From positions 248,001 to 312,000 of the forward strand of contig NZ_JAAOIR010000001.1 in assembly GCF_011440375.1 (NCBI RefSeq): DNA of 64,000 nt, in the 5' to 3' direction. Source of the stretch: Halorubellus sp. JP-L1. Lineage in GTDB: Archaea; Halobacteriota; Halobacteria; Halobacteriales; Natrialbaceae. Shown one piece after another: positions 1 through 7,989 of this stretch (positions are counted from its first letter, which is position 1; each line of letters opens with the position of its first letter). The position numbers and the translations under genes are program-made. The notes under the pieces are model-generated. The model did no database searches, was not told the origin of the DNA, and saw only the letters and a program-made list of their open reading frames with translations.

Positions 1-123
1 CCGCCCATCACCGGCACGATCCGGGAAGCGACGGGGAGCTACGCCGGCGCGTTCCTCGTCCTCGGGACGCTGAACGCGGTCGCCGCAGCGGCCACGTACT
101 ATACGATGGTTCGCCAGATATGA
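1..123 (+). CDS. MFS transporter, OFA-like, C-terminal end only
   Basis: Only the last 40 codons are in the window. The translation begins PPITGTIREATGSYAGAFLV and ends in a hydrophobic helix followed by MVRQI. The PPxxGxIREATGSYxGAF pattern is typical of the loop before the last helices of oxalate/formate-type (OFA) major facilitator transporters, so a membrane carrier for a small organic acid is likely. The stop codon overlaps the start of a tiny ORF (ATGA), and livH follows at 188. Substrate cannot be told from this fragment. Confidence 0.6.
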   Translation, partial: PPITGTIREATGSYAGAFLVLGTLNAVAAAATYYTMVRQI

Positions 124-194
124 CCAACTACACGACGCCAACCGACGACTCGCCCACGAATCTTCGGGACGACGAGGAGGATATCGCATGGTAA
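120..194 (+). CDS. possible 24-residue acidic microprotein
   Basis: An ATG overlapping the upstream transporter stop (ATGA) opens a 24-codon frame reading MTNYTTPTDDSP then NLRDDEEDIAW. The frame runs 7 bases into livH. The peptide is acidic with no membrane segment. The ATGA coupling and a GGACGAGGAGGA purine stretch just before livH could mean it is translated mainly to carry ribosomes to livH. Some OFA transporters are followed by a small companion peptide, but no firm family match can be made from sequence this short. Confidence 0.3.
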   Translation: MTNYTTPTDDSPTNLRDDEEDIAW

Positions 195-1393
195 GCACGG
201 GACTACTCGACGCGCTCGCACAGGGACTGGTCACCGGCAGCATCATCGCCGCCGGCGCGATCGGGCTGTCGCTCGTGTACTCGATCGCCGAGGTCCCGAA
301 CTTCGCGCACGGCGACATGATCACGATCGGGGCGTACCTCGCGCTCGTCGTCAACCGACCCGGAGAGATCGCGTTCCTCCCCGGACTCCCCGGCGGCGCC
401 GTCTCGCTGTTGCTCGCGGCCGGGTTCGCGCTCGTCGTCGGCTCGCTGTTCGGCGGCCTCTACGAGCTCGCGATATTCCGCCGGTTCAGGTCGAAGGACG
501 CCGACCTCATCACGATGGTCATCATCTCGCTCGGCCTCGCGCTCGTCCTCCAGAACGTCGTCCTGTTCGTCGCCGGGTCGCGCAACATCAGTTACGACAC
601 CGCGACCGTGCTCGACGTGAACTGGGACTTCTACCTCACCGGCGCCGGCCTCACGATCCAGCGCACGCAACGACAGGCCGGCGAGATCGCCGTCGTCGGC
701 GAATGGGGCTACCCGTGGTGGCTGGTCGTCGGCGCGCTCGCCGCCGCGGTCGCCGTCGGCTACGGCACGTACCGGTGGCGGTCCACGGACGCCAGCTACC
801 GGACCCAGCACCTCGTCTCGCCGCGCGTCCTCGGCGTCCTCGGCGCGCTCGCGACGATACTCGCGATCGGGTACGTCGCCCGATTCGACCCCGCCGGGAC
901 CGACGCCGTCCTCTCGACGCGCATCGGTACCAGCCGGAAGGACGTCACCGTCGTCGTCGTCGTCGCAATCGCCATGTTCCTCCTGAACCTCGTCCTGAAA
1001 CAGACGCGGCTCGGGAAGGGCATGCGCGCGACCGCCGACAACATGGACCTCGCGGAGGTCCGCGGCGTCGACGTCGACCGCGTCCAGCTCGTCGTCTGGG
1101 TGATCGCGGGCCTCCTCACCGCGCTCGCGGGCGTCCTCGCCGGCTGGAACGCGTCGAACCTCAACCCGAACATGGGGTTCACGCTCCTGCTTCCCGTCTT
1201 CGCGGCCGTCATCCTCGGCGGCATCCGGTCGCCGTACGGCGCCGCCGCGGGCGCGCTCGTCATCGGCGTCAGCATGGACGTCGGCGTCTACCTCCTCCCA
1301 TCCGGGATGGCGACGTACCGCACCGCGATCGCGTTCGTCATCCTCATCCTCGTCCTCATGGTGAAACCCGAGGGCCTGTGGGGTGACGTCTGA
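188..1393 (+). CDS. livH: ABC transporter permease, LivH type
   Basis: Inner-membrane permease of a branched-chain amino acid type (HAAT family) ABC importer. The N-terminal half has the LivH pattern (LVTGSIIAAGAIGLSLVYSI, NFAHGDMITIGAYLAL), and the C-terminal half carries the LRATADN-type EAA loop (GKGMRATADNMDLAEVRGVD) and ILGGIRSPYGAAAGA. At 401 residues it is about 100 longer than bacterial LivH; the excess lies around residues 140-250 and includes two extra hydrophobic segments near 175-195 and 207-228. It heads a tight cluster livH-livM-livG-livF whose stops and starts overlap. No periplasmic binding protein gene is present, so the substrate is unknown; amino acids, amides, urea or aromatic acids are all handled by this family. 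Confidence 0.9.
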   Translation: MVSTGLLDALAQGLVTGSIIAAGAIGLSLVYSIAEVPNFAHGDMITIGAYLALVVNRPGEIAFLPGLPGGAVSLLLAAGFALVVGSLFGGLYELAIFRRFRSKDADLITMVIISLGLALVLQNVVLFVAGSRNISYDTATVLDVNWDFYLTGAGLTIQRTQRQAGEIAVVGEWGYPWWLVVGALAAAVAVGYGTYRWRSTDASYRTQHLVSPRVLGVLGALATILAIGYVARFDPAGTDAVLSTRIGTSRKDVTVVVVVAIAMFLLNLVLKQTRLGKGMRATADNMDLAEVRGVDVDRVQLVVWVIAGLLTALAGVLAGWNASNLNPNMGFTLLLPVFAAVILGGIRSPYGAAAGALVIGVSMDVGVYLLPSGMATYRTAIAFVILILVLMVKPEGLWGDV

Positions 1394-2685
1394 TGGCGCT
1401 CTCGGACTTCCTCGTCTCGCTCGTCACGTTCATCGCGATCTACGGCCTCTTCGGGCTCGGCCTGAACCTCAAGTTCGGGTTCACGGGCCTCATCGACTTC
1501 GGGCACGTCGCGTACTTCATGGTCGGCGGGTACGTCACCGCCGTCGTCACGATGCCCGCCCAGGTGACCGGCTACGACGGCCTGGGCGGGTACGCGCTCC
1601 CCGCGCTCCTCGGCGGCGTCCCGGGCGGCGCGATCGCCGGCTGGCTCCTCGGCGTCGCCGTCGGCATGCTCGCCGCCGCGTTCGTCTCGCTGCTCGTCGG
1701 CGTCCCGACGCTCCGGCTCCGCGAGGACTACCTCGCGATCACCGCACTCGGGATCGCGACCATCCTGAACGAGGTCGTGCTGAGCGAGGTCTGGCTGTTC
1801 AACGGCCCGTTCGGCATCCGCTCGATCCACGAGCCCGCGGCCGGCCTGTTCCCGCTCGGACTCGGCTCGTTCACCACGAATCTCGTCGTGTTCGGCGGCC
1901 TCAGCGTCCTCGTGTTCGGGTACGCCGCGTACCGTCTCGCCGCGTACGTCCGCCGGTCGAGCGGTCGCCAGCGCGCGCTCGCGGTCGCGGTGGCCGTCGC
2001 GTTCTCGCTCTGGTACTTCGTCCAGCCGTTGCTCGGCGCGACGAACGCCGTGGTCGCACTCCAGACGAACGTGACGTTCCTGTTCGACCCGAACGCGGGC
2101 CCGAACGGCGGCCTCGACTACGACCGGTTCTTCATGCTGCTCTCGCTCTCGTTCCTCGCCGCCGGCTACTGGTGGTGCCAGCGCACCATCAACAGCCCGT
2201 ACGGGCGCGTCCTCCGCGCCGTCCGCGACGACGAGGACGTCCCGCGCGCGCTCGGCAAGGAGACGTTCCGGTACAAGATCCAGGCGCTCCTGTTCGGCTC
2301 CGCGCTCGCGGGCGCCGCCGGTGCGCTGTACACGATCCACATCGGGTTCATCAGTCCCGACCAGTTCGGTGCGATGATCACGTTCTTCGCGTTCGCGTCA
2401 GTCATCATCGGCGGCACCGCGAACAACGCCGGCGTCGTCCTCGGCACCGCCGTGTTCTGGGCGATCAACAGCGGCACGCAGTTCCTCAACGACTACTTCC
2501 CGTCGGAGTACGCCGTCCAGCTCGCGGCGGCTCGACTCATCCTCATCGGCGTCATCCTCATCGTCATCCTCTACTACCGCCCCGAGGGCGTCCTCGGCGA
2601 GCAAGACTACGACGTCTCGCTCCCGAAGAGCGACGCGCCGGCGCCGAACCCGGACGAGGCGCTCGGAGGTGAGAGCGATGACTGA
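1393..2685 (+). CDS. livM: ABC transporter permease, LivM type
   Basis: Second permease of the HAAT-type importer, 430 residues, partner of LivH. Start ATG shares one base with the livH stop (TGATG). Visible LivM hallmarks are GLNLKFGFTGLIDFGHVAYF near the N terminus, LRLREDYLAITALGIATI, and the loop SPYGRVLRAVRDDEDVPRALGK near residue 270, followed by the last helices and a polar acidic tail of about 30 residues. Like LivH it is longer than the bacterial relatives: residues roughly 175-240 hold an inserted hydrophobic segment and an Asn/Gly-rich loop. The gene overlaps the livG Shine-Dalgarno region, so translation is coupled. Confidence 0.9.
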   Translation: MALSDFLVSLVTFIAIYGLFGLGLNLKFGFTGLIDFGHVAYFMVGGYVTAVVTMPAQVTGYDGLGGYALPALLGGVPGGAIAGWLLGVAVGMLAAAFVSLLVGVPTLRLREDYLAITALGIATILNEVVLSEVWLFNGPFGIRSIHEPAAGLFPLGLGSFTTNLVVFGGLSVLVFGYAAYRLAAYVRRSSGRQRALAVAVAVAFSLWYFVQPLLGATNAVVALQTNVTFLFDPNAGPNGGLDYDRFFMLLSLSFLAAGYWWCQRTINSPYGRVLRAVRDDEDVPRALGKETFRYKIQALLFGSALAGAAGALYTIHIGFISPDQFGAMITFFAFASVIIGGTANNAGVVLGTAVFWAINSGTQFLNDYFPSEYAVQLAAARLILIGVILIVILYYRPEGVLGEQDYDVSLPKSDAPAPNPDEALGGESDD

Positions 2686-3442
2686 CCCACTCCTGGAGGT
2701 GACCGACCTCCGGAAGTCCTTCGGCGGTATCACCGCGCTCGACGGCATCGACGTCACCGTCGACCACGGCATCACGGGCCTCATCGGCCCGAACGGCGCC
2801 GGGAAGACGACGTTCTTCAACTGCGTCAGCGGCTACCTGGAACCCGACGCCGGCACCGTCGAATTCGAGGGATCGGACGTCACCGGGAACCGGACGCCAG
2901 CGATCGTCCGCGAGGGCCTCGTGCGGACGTTCCAGATCCCGCGCGAGCTCGCGGACATGACGGTCCGGGAGAACCTCCTGCTCGCGCCGCGCGGCCAGTC
3001 CGGGGAGTCACTGACACGCGCGTGGATCCGCGGCGGCGACTTCGCGACCGACGAGCGCCGGACGCGCCAGCAGGCCCGCGAGATGGCGGAGTTCTTCGAA
3101 CTCGACCACTTGCTCGACGAGCCCGCGGGCTCGCTCTCCGGCGGCCAACGCAAGCTCCTCGAGCTCGCGCGCGTCCTCCTCACGGACCCCGAGATGGTCC
3201 TGCTCGACGAACCGCTCGCGGGCGTCAACCCGACGCTCGAACGGAAGATCCTCGACCGCATCCACGAACTGGAATCGCAGGGGCTGACGTTCCTGTTCGT
3301 CGAACACGACATCGAGCTCATCATGGAACACTGCGATCACGTCGTCGTCATGCATCAGGGCGAGAAGCTCATGGAGGGACCGCCGTCCGAGGTCCGGAGC
3401 GACCAGCGGGTCGTCGACGCGTACCTGGGGGAGGAACTATGA
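2678..3442 (+). CDS. livG: ABC transporter ATP-binding protein, LivG type
   Basis: Cytosolic ATPase of the liv importer, 254 residues. Walker A is GLIGPNGAGKTTFFN, the signature is LSGGQRKLLELARVLL and Walker B is MVLLDEPLAGVNP; the switch His lies in FLFVEHDIELI. The Q-loop region RTFQIPRELADMTVRENLL is typical of LivG. I chose ATG 2678 rather than GTG 2669 because GGAGGTGA at 2665-2672 is a near-perfect Shine-Dalgarno at the right spacing for the ATG. The start lies inside the end of livM, and the stop overlaps livF as ATGA. Confidence 0.92.
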   Translation: MTDPLLEVTDLRKSFGGITALDGIDVTVDHGITGLIGPNGAGKTTFFNCVSGYLEPDAGTVEFEGSDVTGNRTPAIVREGLVRTFQIPRELADMTVRENLLLAPRGQSGESLTRAWIRGGDFATDERRTRQQAREMAEFFELDHLLDEPAGSLSGGQRKLLELARVLLTDPEMVLLDEPLAGVNPTLERKILDRIHELESQGLTFLFVEHDIELIMEHCDHVVVMHQGEKLMEGPPSEVRSDQRVVDAYLGEEL

Positions 3443-4143
3443 GCCTCCTCGAACTCGCCGGCGTCGACGCCGGCTACGGCGACCTCCAGATCCTCGCGGA
3501 CGTCGACATGTCCGTCGAAGACGGCGAGTACGTGACGATCGTCGGCCCGAACGGCGCGGGGAAGTCCACCGCGATGAAGACCGTGTTCGGCCTCACGACG
3601 CTCATGGGCGGCACCGTCGACTTCGCCGGCAGTCCGATCCACGAGCTCGGGACCCAGGAGATCATCCGCGAAGGCATCGCGTACGTCCCGCAGACGGAGA
3701 ACCTGTTCCCGCGGATGACGGTCCGGGAGAACCTCGAGATGGGCGCGTACATCTTCGAGGAGTTCCCCGAGGACCGACTCGACGACGTGTTCGAGCGGTT
3801 CCCGATCCTCCGCGAGCGCGAGCGCCAGCGCGCCGGGACGATGTCCGGCGGTCAACAGCAGATGCTCGCGATGGGTGCCGCACTCATGCTCGATCCCGAC
3901 CTCCTGATGCTCGACGAGCCGTCCGCGGGCCTCGCGCCCGACCTCGTCGACGAGATGTTCGACAAGATCGACGAGATCAACGACGGCGGCACCGCCGTCC
4001 TCATGGTCGAGCAGAACGCGAAGGAGGCCTTGCGGCGCTGCGACCGCGGGTACGTCCTCGTCAACGGCGAGAACAGCTTCGAGGGTCCCGGTACCGACCT
4101 CCTCCAGAACGAGGAGGTCCGCCAGCGGTTCCTCGGCGGCTGA
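3439..4143 (+). CDS. livF: ABC transporter ATP-binding protein, LivF type
   Basis: Second ATPase of the importer, 234 residues, the usual LivF length. It begins MSLLELAGVDAGYGDLQIL. Walker A is IVGPNGAGKSTAMK, the signature is MSGGQQQMLAMGAAL, Walker B is LLMLDEPSAGLAPDL and the switch region is LMVEQNAKEAL. Start ATG overlaps the livG stop (ATGA) and is preceded by GGGGGAGGAA. It is the last gene of the liv cluster; the next 200 bases contain a tandem repeat and then a new leaderless promoter. Confidence 0.92.
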   Translation: MSLLELAGVDAGYGDLQILADVDMSVEDGEYVTIVGPNGAGKSTAMKTVFGLTTLMGGTVDFAGSPIHELGTQEIIREGIAYVPQTENLFPRMTVRENLEMGAYIFEEFPEDRLDDVFERFPILRERERQRAGTMSGGQQQMLAMGAALMLDPDLLMLDEPSAGLAPDLVDEMFDKIDEINDGGTAVLMVEQNAKEALRRCDRGYVLVNGENSFEGPGTDLLQNEEVRQRFLGG

Positions 4144-4210
4144 CTCGACCCCGGCCAGGAGTCCGGGCGGCTCCGATCTGCGGTCTCGTCGACCTCGTAC
4201 TCACCTCGTC

Positions 4211-4300
4211 GACGACACGCTCGCTACCGACGACGCGCTCGCCACGGACGGCGCGCTCGCTACGGACGGCGCACTCGTCAGGGACGGCGCACTCGAACAC
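4211..4300. repeat. five tandem 18-bp units downstream of livF
   Basis: Five imperfect 18-bp units run head to tail, starting at 4211, 4229, 4247, 4265 and 4283, each beginning GACGRCRCRCTCG and differing at a few positions near the end. The array sits in the noncoding gap between livF and the DUF5518 gene. Both strands are open through it because the period is a multiple of three, but no start, promoter or recognisable protein accompanies it. Confidence 0.8.
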
Positions 4301-4341
4301 CCGGCTGAATGCGTCAACGCCCGCCTCGGGCGACACCATAG

Positions 4342-4349
4342 TTTAAATA
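4342..4349 (+). promoter_or_regulatory. TATA box for the DUF5518 gene
   Basis: TTTAAATA is centred 27 bases before the ATG at 4372, the distance expected when transcription begins at or next to the start codon (leaderless mRNA). Confidence 0.7.
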
Positions 4350-4371
4350 CTGGAGCGATGAATGGAACGGC

Positions 4372-4977
4372 ATGAGCCAGTCACACCGCTCCGACGACCC
4401 GTTACAGGCGATCAAGGACATCACGGGCGACAGCACGCTCCTGATCGCGCTCGCGGGCGCGGCCGTCTCGATCCTCACGAGTTTCGTCCCGTTCTCACCG
4501 GTCCTCGGCGGCGCGCTCGCCGGCTGGCTCGTCAGGGACGATCCGATGCAGGGCGCGAAGGTCGGCGGGCTCTCCGGGCTCGTCATCTCCCTCCCGCTCG
4601 GGCTCATCGTCATCCCGTTCTTCGGAATCGCGATATTCGACGGGGGCGCGAGCGGCATCGCGTTCCTCTTCATCGCGATGTTCGTCGTCTTCGTCGGCCT
4701 CCTCTACACCGTCGGGATCAGCGCGCTCGGCGGATACCTCGGCGTGCGCTTCTACCAGAGCCGAATCGTCGAGGGGAGCGGAACCCGTCACGCCGAGACG
4801 ACGAGCCACCGCGACGACTCGACCACTCGCGTCGACGAAACCGGTCACGGGGACGACTCGACCGCTCGCCTTGACGACACCAGTCACGGGGACGACGCCG
4901 GCGACGACGAGTGGGGGAGCGACGCCCGCGACGACACGCAAGGTGACGACACGCGAAGCGACGACACTCAGTTCTGA
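4372..4977 (+). CDS. DUF5518-like membrane protein with low-complexity tail
   Basis: 201 residues. Residues 1-130 look like the haloarchaeal DUF5518 family: a short polar start, then four hydrophobic helices (about 23-40, 45-55, 65-85, 95-125) with GAKVGGLSGLVISLPLG in the middle. Function is unknown. The last 70 residues are unusual: a hydrophilic tail of Asp, Thr, Ser, His and Arg encoded partly by a 39-bp tandem duplication (4813-4890). The start follows a TATA box at leaderless distance. It stands alone between livF and the MaoC gene. Confidence 0.7.
   Translation: MSQSHRSDDPLQAIKDITGDSTLLIALAGAAVSILTSFVPFSPVLGGALAGWLVRDDPMQGAKVGGLSGLVISLPLGLIVIPFFGIAIFDGGASGIAFLFIAMFVVFVGLLYTVGISALGGYLGVRFYQSRIVEGSGTRHAETTSHRDDSTTRVDETGHGDDSTARLDDTSHGDDAGDDEWGSDARDDTQGDDTRSDDTQF
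4813..4890 (+). repeat. 39-bp tandem duplication inside the DUF5518 tail
   Basis: Two 39-bp units, 4813-4851 and 4852-4890, each beginning GACGACTCGACC and ending GTCACGGG. They encode two 13-residue copies of the pattern DDSTxRxDxTxHG. The array is in frame and expands the polar tail of the membrane protein. Confidence 0.8.
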
Positions 4978-5056
4978 CCGAGTACTCGACCTCGGTTGAC
5001 GACAGCATTTGGGATTGACCACCATCGTTTTTCACGACCCCCCGCGAACGGCCGGT

Positions 5057-5545
5057 ATGGCTTACAGCTACGAACCGCACTACTTCGAGGACATGGAGGT
5101 CGGGAAGACCTTCGAGAGCGTCGGCCGAACAGTCACCGAATCGGACTTCGTCTTCCACTCGATGTTCGCGGACGACTGGACGGAACTCCACACGAACGCC
5201 GAGTACAGCGAGGACGGCCCGTACGGCGAACGCATCGGTCACGGCCCGATGACGTTCATCCTCACCACGGGGATGGTCCAGCGCTGCGGGTTCGTCGAAC
5301 GCACCGTCATCGCCTTCCTTGGCATGAACTACATGGACGTTCCGAACCCGCTCACGATCGGCGACACGATCTCCGCGGAGTTCGAGGTCACGGACCGGAA
5401 GGAGTTCGAGTCCCGCGAGGACGCCGGGCTCGTCGTCGTCGACGGCACCACGTGGAACCAGGACGACGAAGTCCTCCTGGAGGGCGACATGAAGTTCATG
5501 TTCAAGAAGCGCTCTGCGTACGGCGACGACCCCGAGATGCCCTGA
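5057..5545 (+). CDS. MaoC-family (R)-specific enoyl-CoA hydratase
   Basis: 162 residues, single hot-dog domain. The hydratase-2 motif is clear: Asp and His in DDWTELHTNAEYS, followed by IGHGPMTFILTTGM. Such proteins hydrate trans-2-enoyl-CoA or act as the ring-opening hydrolase domain of PaaZ. The first ATG with a family-like start is 5057 (MAYSYEPHYFEDMEVG); an in-frame ATG at 5009 would only add 16 unrelated residues. Given an enoyl-CoA isomerase, a thioesterase and paaABCD within 13 kb, a role in aromatic or fatty acyl-CoA breakdown is likely, but the substrate is not determined by the sequence. Confidence 0.8.
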   Translation: MAYSYEPHYFEDMEVGKTFESVGRTVTESDFVFHSMFADDWTELHTNAEYSEDGPYGERIGHGPMTFILTTGMVQRCGFVERTVIAFLGMNYMDVPNPLTIGDTISAEFEVTDRKEFESREDAGLVVVDGTTWNQDDEVLLEGDMKFMFKKRSAYGDDPEMP

Positions 5546-5717
5546 ATCGTCACTCGAGAGCCGAGCCGAGCCGAGCGCGTCGATTGCCTGACTTCTCGAC
5601 GCGGGCCGCGACCGAGCGAGCGACGACGAGCACGCTCCTCCGGCGAGTCGGAGTGCTCCCATGGAGTAGTCGCGACGAACGGGAAGCGTTTTGCGTACCG
5701 GCCCGCCACGATGCGGC

Positions 5718-6143
5718 ATGGACGTCCGGTCGTACCTCGCGTCGACGCGGTTCGCCGTCGTCGTCGCCGGCATCGCCATCGCCATCCCGACGGGCTACGT
5801 CGTCAGCGACGTCCTCGCGAACTGGAACCTCGGGTTCGTCGCGATGTTCGTGCTCGGGGTATCCGTACCGCGGGCGTACTCGCGGTCCTGGCCCGAGTAC
5901 GACGACCACCTTCGAGCGGTCGCGTGGACCGTCGGCGCCTGCGCGGCGGCCCTTGCCGTCCTCCTCGTCGCGTTCGTCGCGACGAGCGCGTTCTTCGGCG
6001 GCCTCGGCGCGGCCGTCGGCGCCTTCCTCGTCGTCGAACTCGTCGTCGCCGCCGCGTCGCTCTCCATCGAACGCGCCGAGCGCGCCGACGCCGAGGCGGA
6101 CCCGGCTGGCGATAGGGACGCTGGCGGCGAGCGCTCGGACTGA
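5718..6143 (+). CDS. small haloarchaeal membrane protein, unknown function
   Basis: 141 residues with hydrophobic segments at about 11-30, 38-50, 66-88 and 92-112 and a charged C-terminal tail rich in Asp, Glu and Arg. No motif was recognised. ATG 5718 is preferred to the one at 5691 because hydrophobic sequence follows it directly and a T-rich stretch (CGTTTTGCG, about 5687-5695) lies near the leaderless distance. It is flanked by the MaoC and amidohydrolase genes with no overlap. Confidence 0.6.
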   Translation: MDVRSYLASTRFAVVVAGIAIAIPTGYVVSDVLANWNLGFVAMFVLGVSVPRAYSRSWPEYDDHLRAVAWTVGACAAALAVLLVAFVATSAFFGGLGAAVGAFLVVELVVAAASLSIERAERADAEADPAGDRDAGGERSD

Positions 6144-6224
6144 CCGACCGACGAACCGAGTGCCGTCGGCGCACTGGCTCGCGCGATGGGTACGTTTTTG
6201 CGAGTGGCAGTCCCAGCTTACCGC

Positions 6225-7097
6225 ATGAGTCTCCCGGACGTGCTCGCGGACGAACCGCGAGCGATCGACACGCACGCGCACCAGCCGACCGAGGAGTTCC
6301 TGTTCGACGCCGGCGGCGAGATGATGCAGGACGCCGCCGAGCGCTTCGGGAAGGAGATGGTGCCCAACGACTACGAGCAGATGCGGGAGGAGTACGAGCG
6401 AGCGGGTATCGGGCGGGCGGTCCTCCTTGGGTGGGACGCCGAGACGAACACCGGGAACCCGCCGGTGCCGAACGACTACGTCGCCGAGGTCCGGGACGAG
6501 CACGACGACTTCTTCGTCGGGTTCGGCTCCGTCGACCCGCTCAAGGAGGACTGCGTCGAGGAGGCGATCCGGTGCGTCGAGGACCTGGACCTCTCCGGGT
6601 TCAAGTTCCAGCAGATCGCGCAGGGGTTCGACCCGAGCGACCCCGAGCACGACGAGCTCTGGAACACGATCGAGGACCTGGGCGTGCCGTGCGTCTTCCA
6701 CGGCGGGAACTCGACGCTCGGCGCGTGCGCGCCCGGTGGCCGCGGCCTGAAGATCAAGTACGGCAACCCGATGCTGCTGGACGACGTCGCCGCCGAGCAT
6801 CCCGACCTCCAGATGCTCATCGCGCACCCCGCGTTCCCGTGGGAGAAGGAACAGCTCGCCATCTGCCAGCAGAAGGGCAACGTCTACATGGACCTCTCGG
6901 GGTGGATGCCGAAGTACATCGACGACCAGGTCCTGCACTACGCGAAGACCGTCCTCAAGGACAAGGTCATGTTCGGCACGGACTATCCGATGCTCGACCC
7001 CGAGAAGTGGATGGAGCAGTTCGCGGGCCTCGAGTACGCCGAGGAGGTCCAGCGGAAGATCCTCTGGGAGAACGCCGAGGAGTTCCTCGGCCTCTGA
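6225..7097 (+). CDS. amidohydrolase family protein, ACMSD type
   Basis: 290 residues, TIM-barrel metal hydrolase of the amidohydrolase-related family (ACMSD, resorcylate decarboxylase and uncharacterised members). Metal ligands are visible as HxH in AIDTHAHQ near residue 15, His in CVFHGGN, His in LIAHPAFPW and Asp in MFGTDYPML. The motif order fits the decarboxylase/hydrolase clade rather than dihydroorotase. ATG 6225 is chosen over 6186 because TACGTTTTTG lies about 30 bases upstream and the family-like sequence begins at MSLPDVLADE. The substrate is unknown; neighbours suggest an aromatic or acyl compound. Confidence 0.78.
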   Translation: MSLPDVLADEPRAIDTHAHQPTEEFLFDAGGEMMQDAAERFGKEMVPNDYEQMREEYERAGIGRAVLLGWDAETNTGNPPVPNDYVAEVRDEHDDFFVGFGSVDPLKEDCVEEAIRCVEDLDLSGFKFQQIAQGFDPSDPEHDELWNTIEDLGVPCVFHGGNSTLGACAPGGRGLKIKYGNPMLLDDVAAEHPDLQMLIAHPAFPWEKEQLAICQQKGNVYMDLSGWMPKYIDDQVLHYAKTVLKDKVMFGTDYPMLDPEKWMEQFAGLEYAEEVQRKILWENAEEFLGL

Positions 7098-7148
7098 CTC
7101 GGCCGCGTCCCGACTCGCTTTTCTCGCTGCGCTCGCAACGCGTCGTCA

Positions 7149-7982
7149 GTGCATCGACTCGTCGATACCGGGAGCGTCCACGGCCACTCGTACGTCCGCG
7201 TCGCCGGCCGGGCCGACGCCGAGCGCGTGCTGGTCGTCGTCCCCGGCTTGAACGACCCGCTGAAGCGCGTCGGCGACGCCCGGTGGTTCGCGAGCCTGAT
7301 GGCGATCTACCTCCGCCGGTACCGCGACCGGCACGCGGTCTACATGCTCTCGCGGCCGCACGGCCTCGGCGGGGCTCGGTCGACGGCCGCGATGGCGCGC
7401 CGCTACGAGCCCGCGATCGACGCGCTCGCGACCGCGGAGGGCGTCGACGCCGTCGACCTCCTCGGTCTCTCGCTAGGTGGGTTCGTCGTCCAGCACCTCG
7501 CCGCCACCCGCCCGGATCGCGTCGACCGGGCGGTGCTCGGGCTCGCCGGCACCGAACTCTCCGCAGCCGGCCGCGAGCGCCTCCAGCGCTGGCGCGCACT
7601 CGCCAGACACGATCGCTGGCGGCCGATCTACACTGACGCCTACGGCCTCGTCGCCTCGGGTGCGACCGCGCGGGCGCTCCAGGTCGCCGCGGTCGGCTAC
7701 GACCTCGTCGCCGCGCCCGACCACCCCGAGGACTTCGAGGCGTCGATCGACGCGAGTCTCGACCACGACGGCCGGGACGCACTCCACGACGTCGCGGTGC
7801 CGACGCTCGTCGTCGGCGGCACTCGCGACCCGTTCTTCGACGAGCGCGCGTTCCGAGACGCCACGCGGCGACTCGCCGACGGCCGGCTCGCGCTCCTCGA
7901 CGGCGTCGGGCACGACGCCGTCCTCGAACATCCGCTGGCGTTCGACGGCGCAGTCACTCGATTCCTCTACGAGGAGCCGTGA
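7149..7982 (+). CDS. alpha/beta-fold hydrolase
   Basis: 277 residues. The nucleophile elbow is LLGLSLGGF with Ser at about residue 108; the acid is probably Asp in GGTRDPFFDE and the base His in GVGHDAVLEH close to the C terminus. Start is GTG 7149 (MHRLVDTGSVHG); no better ATG lies upstream. A T-rich element (GCTTTTCTCG near 7116) sits at roughly promoter distance. Members include esterases, thioesterases and C-C bond hydrolases of aromatic pathways, so the function is only assigned at family level. It converges with the enoyl-CoA hydratase gene, ending 7 bases before it. Confidence 0.75.
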   Translation: MHRLVDTGSVHGHSYVRVAGRADAERVLVVVPGLNDPLKRVGDARWFASLMAIYLRRYRDRHAVYMLSRPHGLGGARSTAAMARRYEPAIDALATAEGVDAVDLLGLSLGGFVVQHLAATRPDRVDRAVLGLAGTELSAAGRERLQRWRALARHDRWRPIYTDAYGLVASGATARALQVAAVGYDLVAAPDHPEDFEASIDASLDHDGRDALHDVAVPTLVVGGTRDPFFDERAFRDATRRLADGRLALLDGVGHDAVLEHPLAFDGAVTRFLYEEP

Positions 7983-7989
7983 GCGACGG

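Noticed and set aside
4061-4339. 92-codon minus-strand ORF covering the 18-bp repeat
   Set aside because: It overlaps the end of livF, has no promoter, and its repetitive sequence is explained by the 18-bp array.
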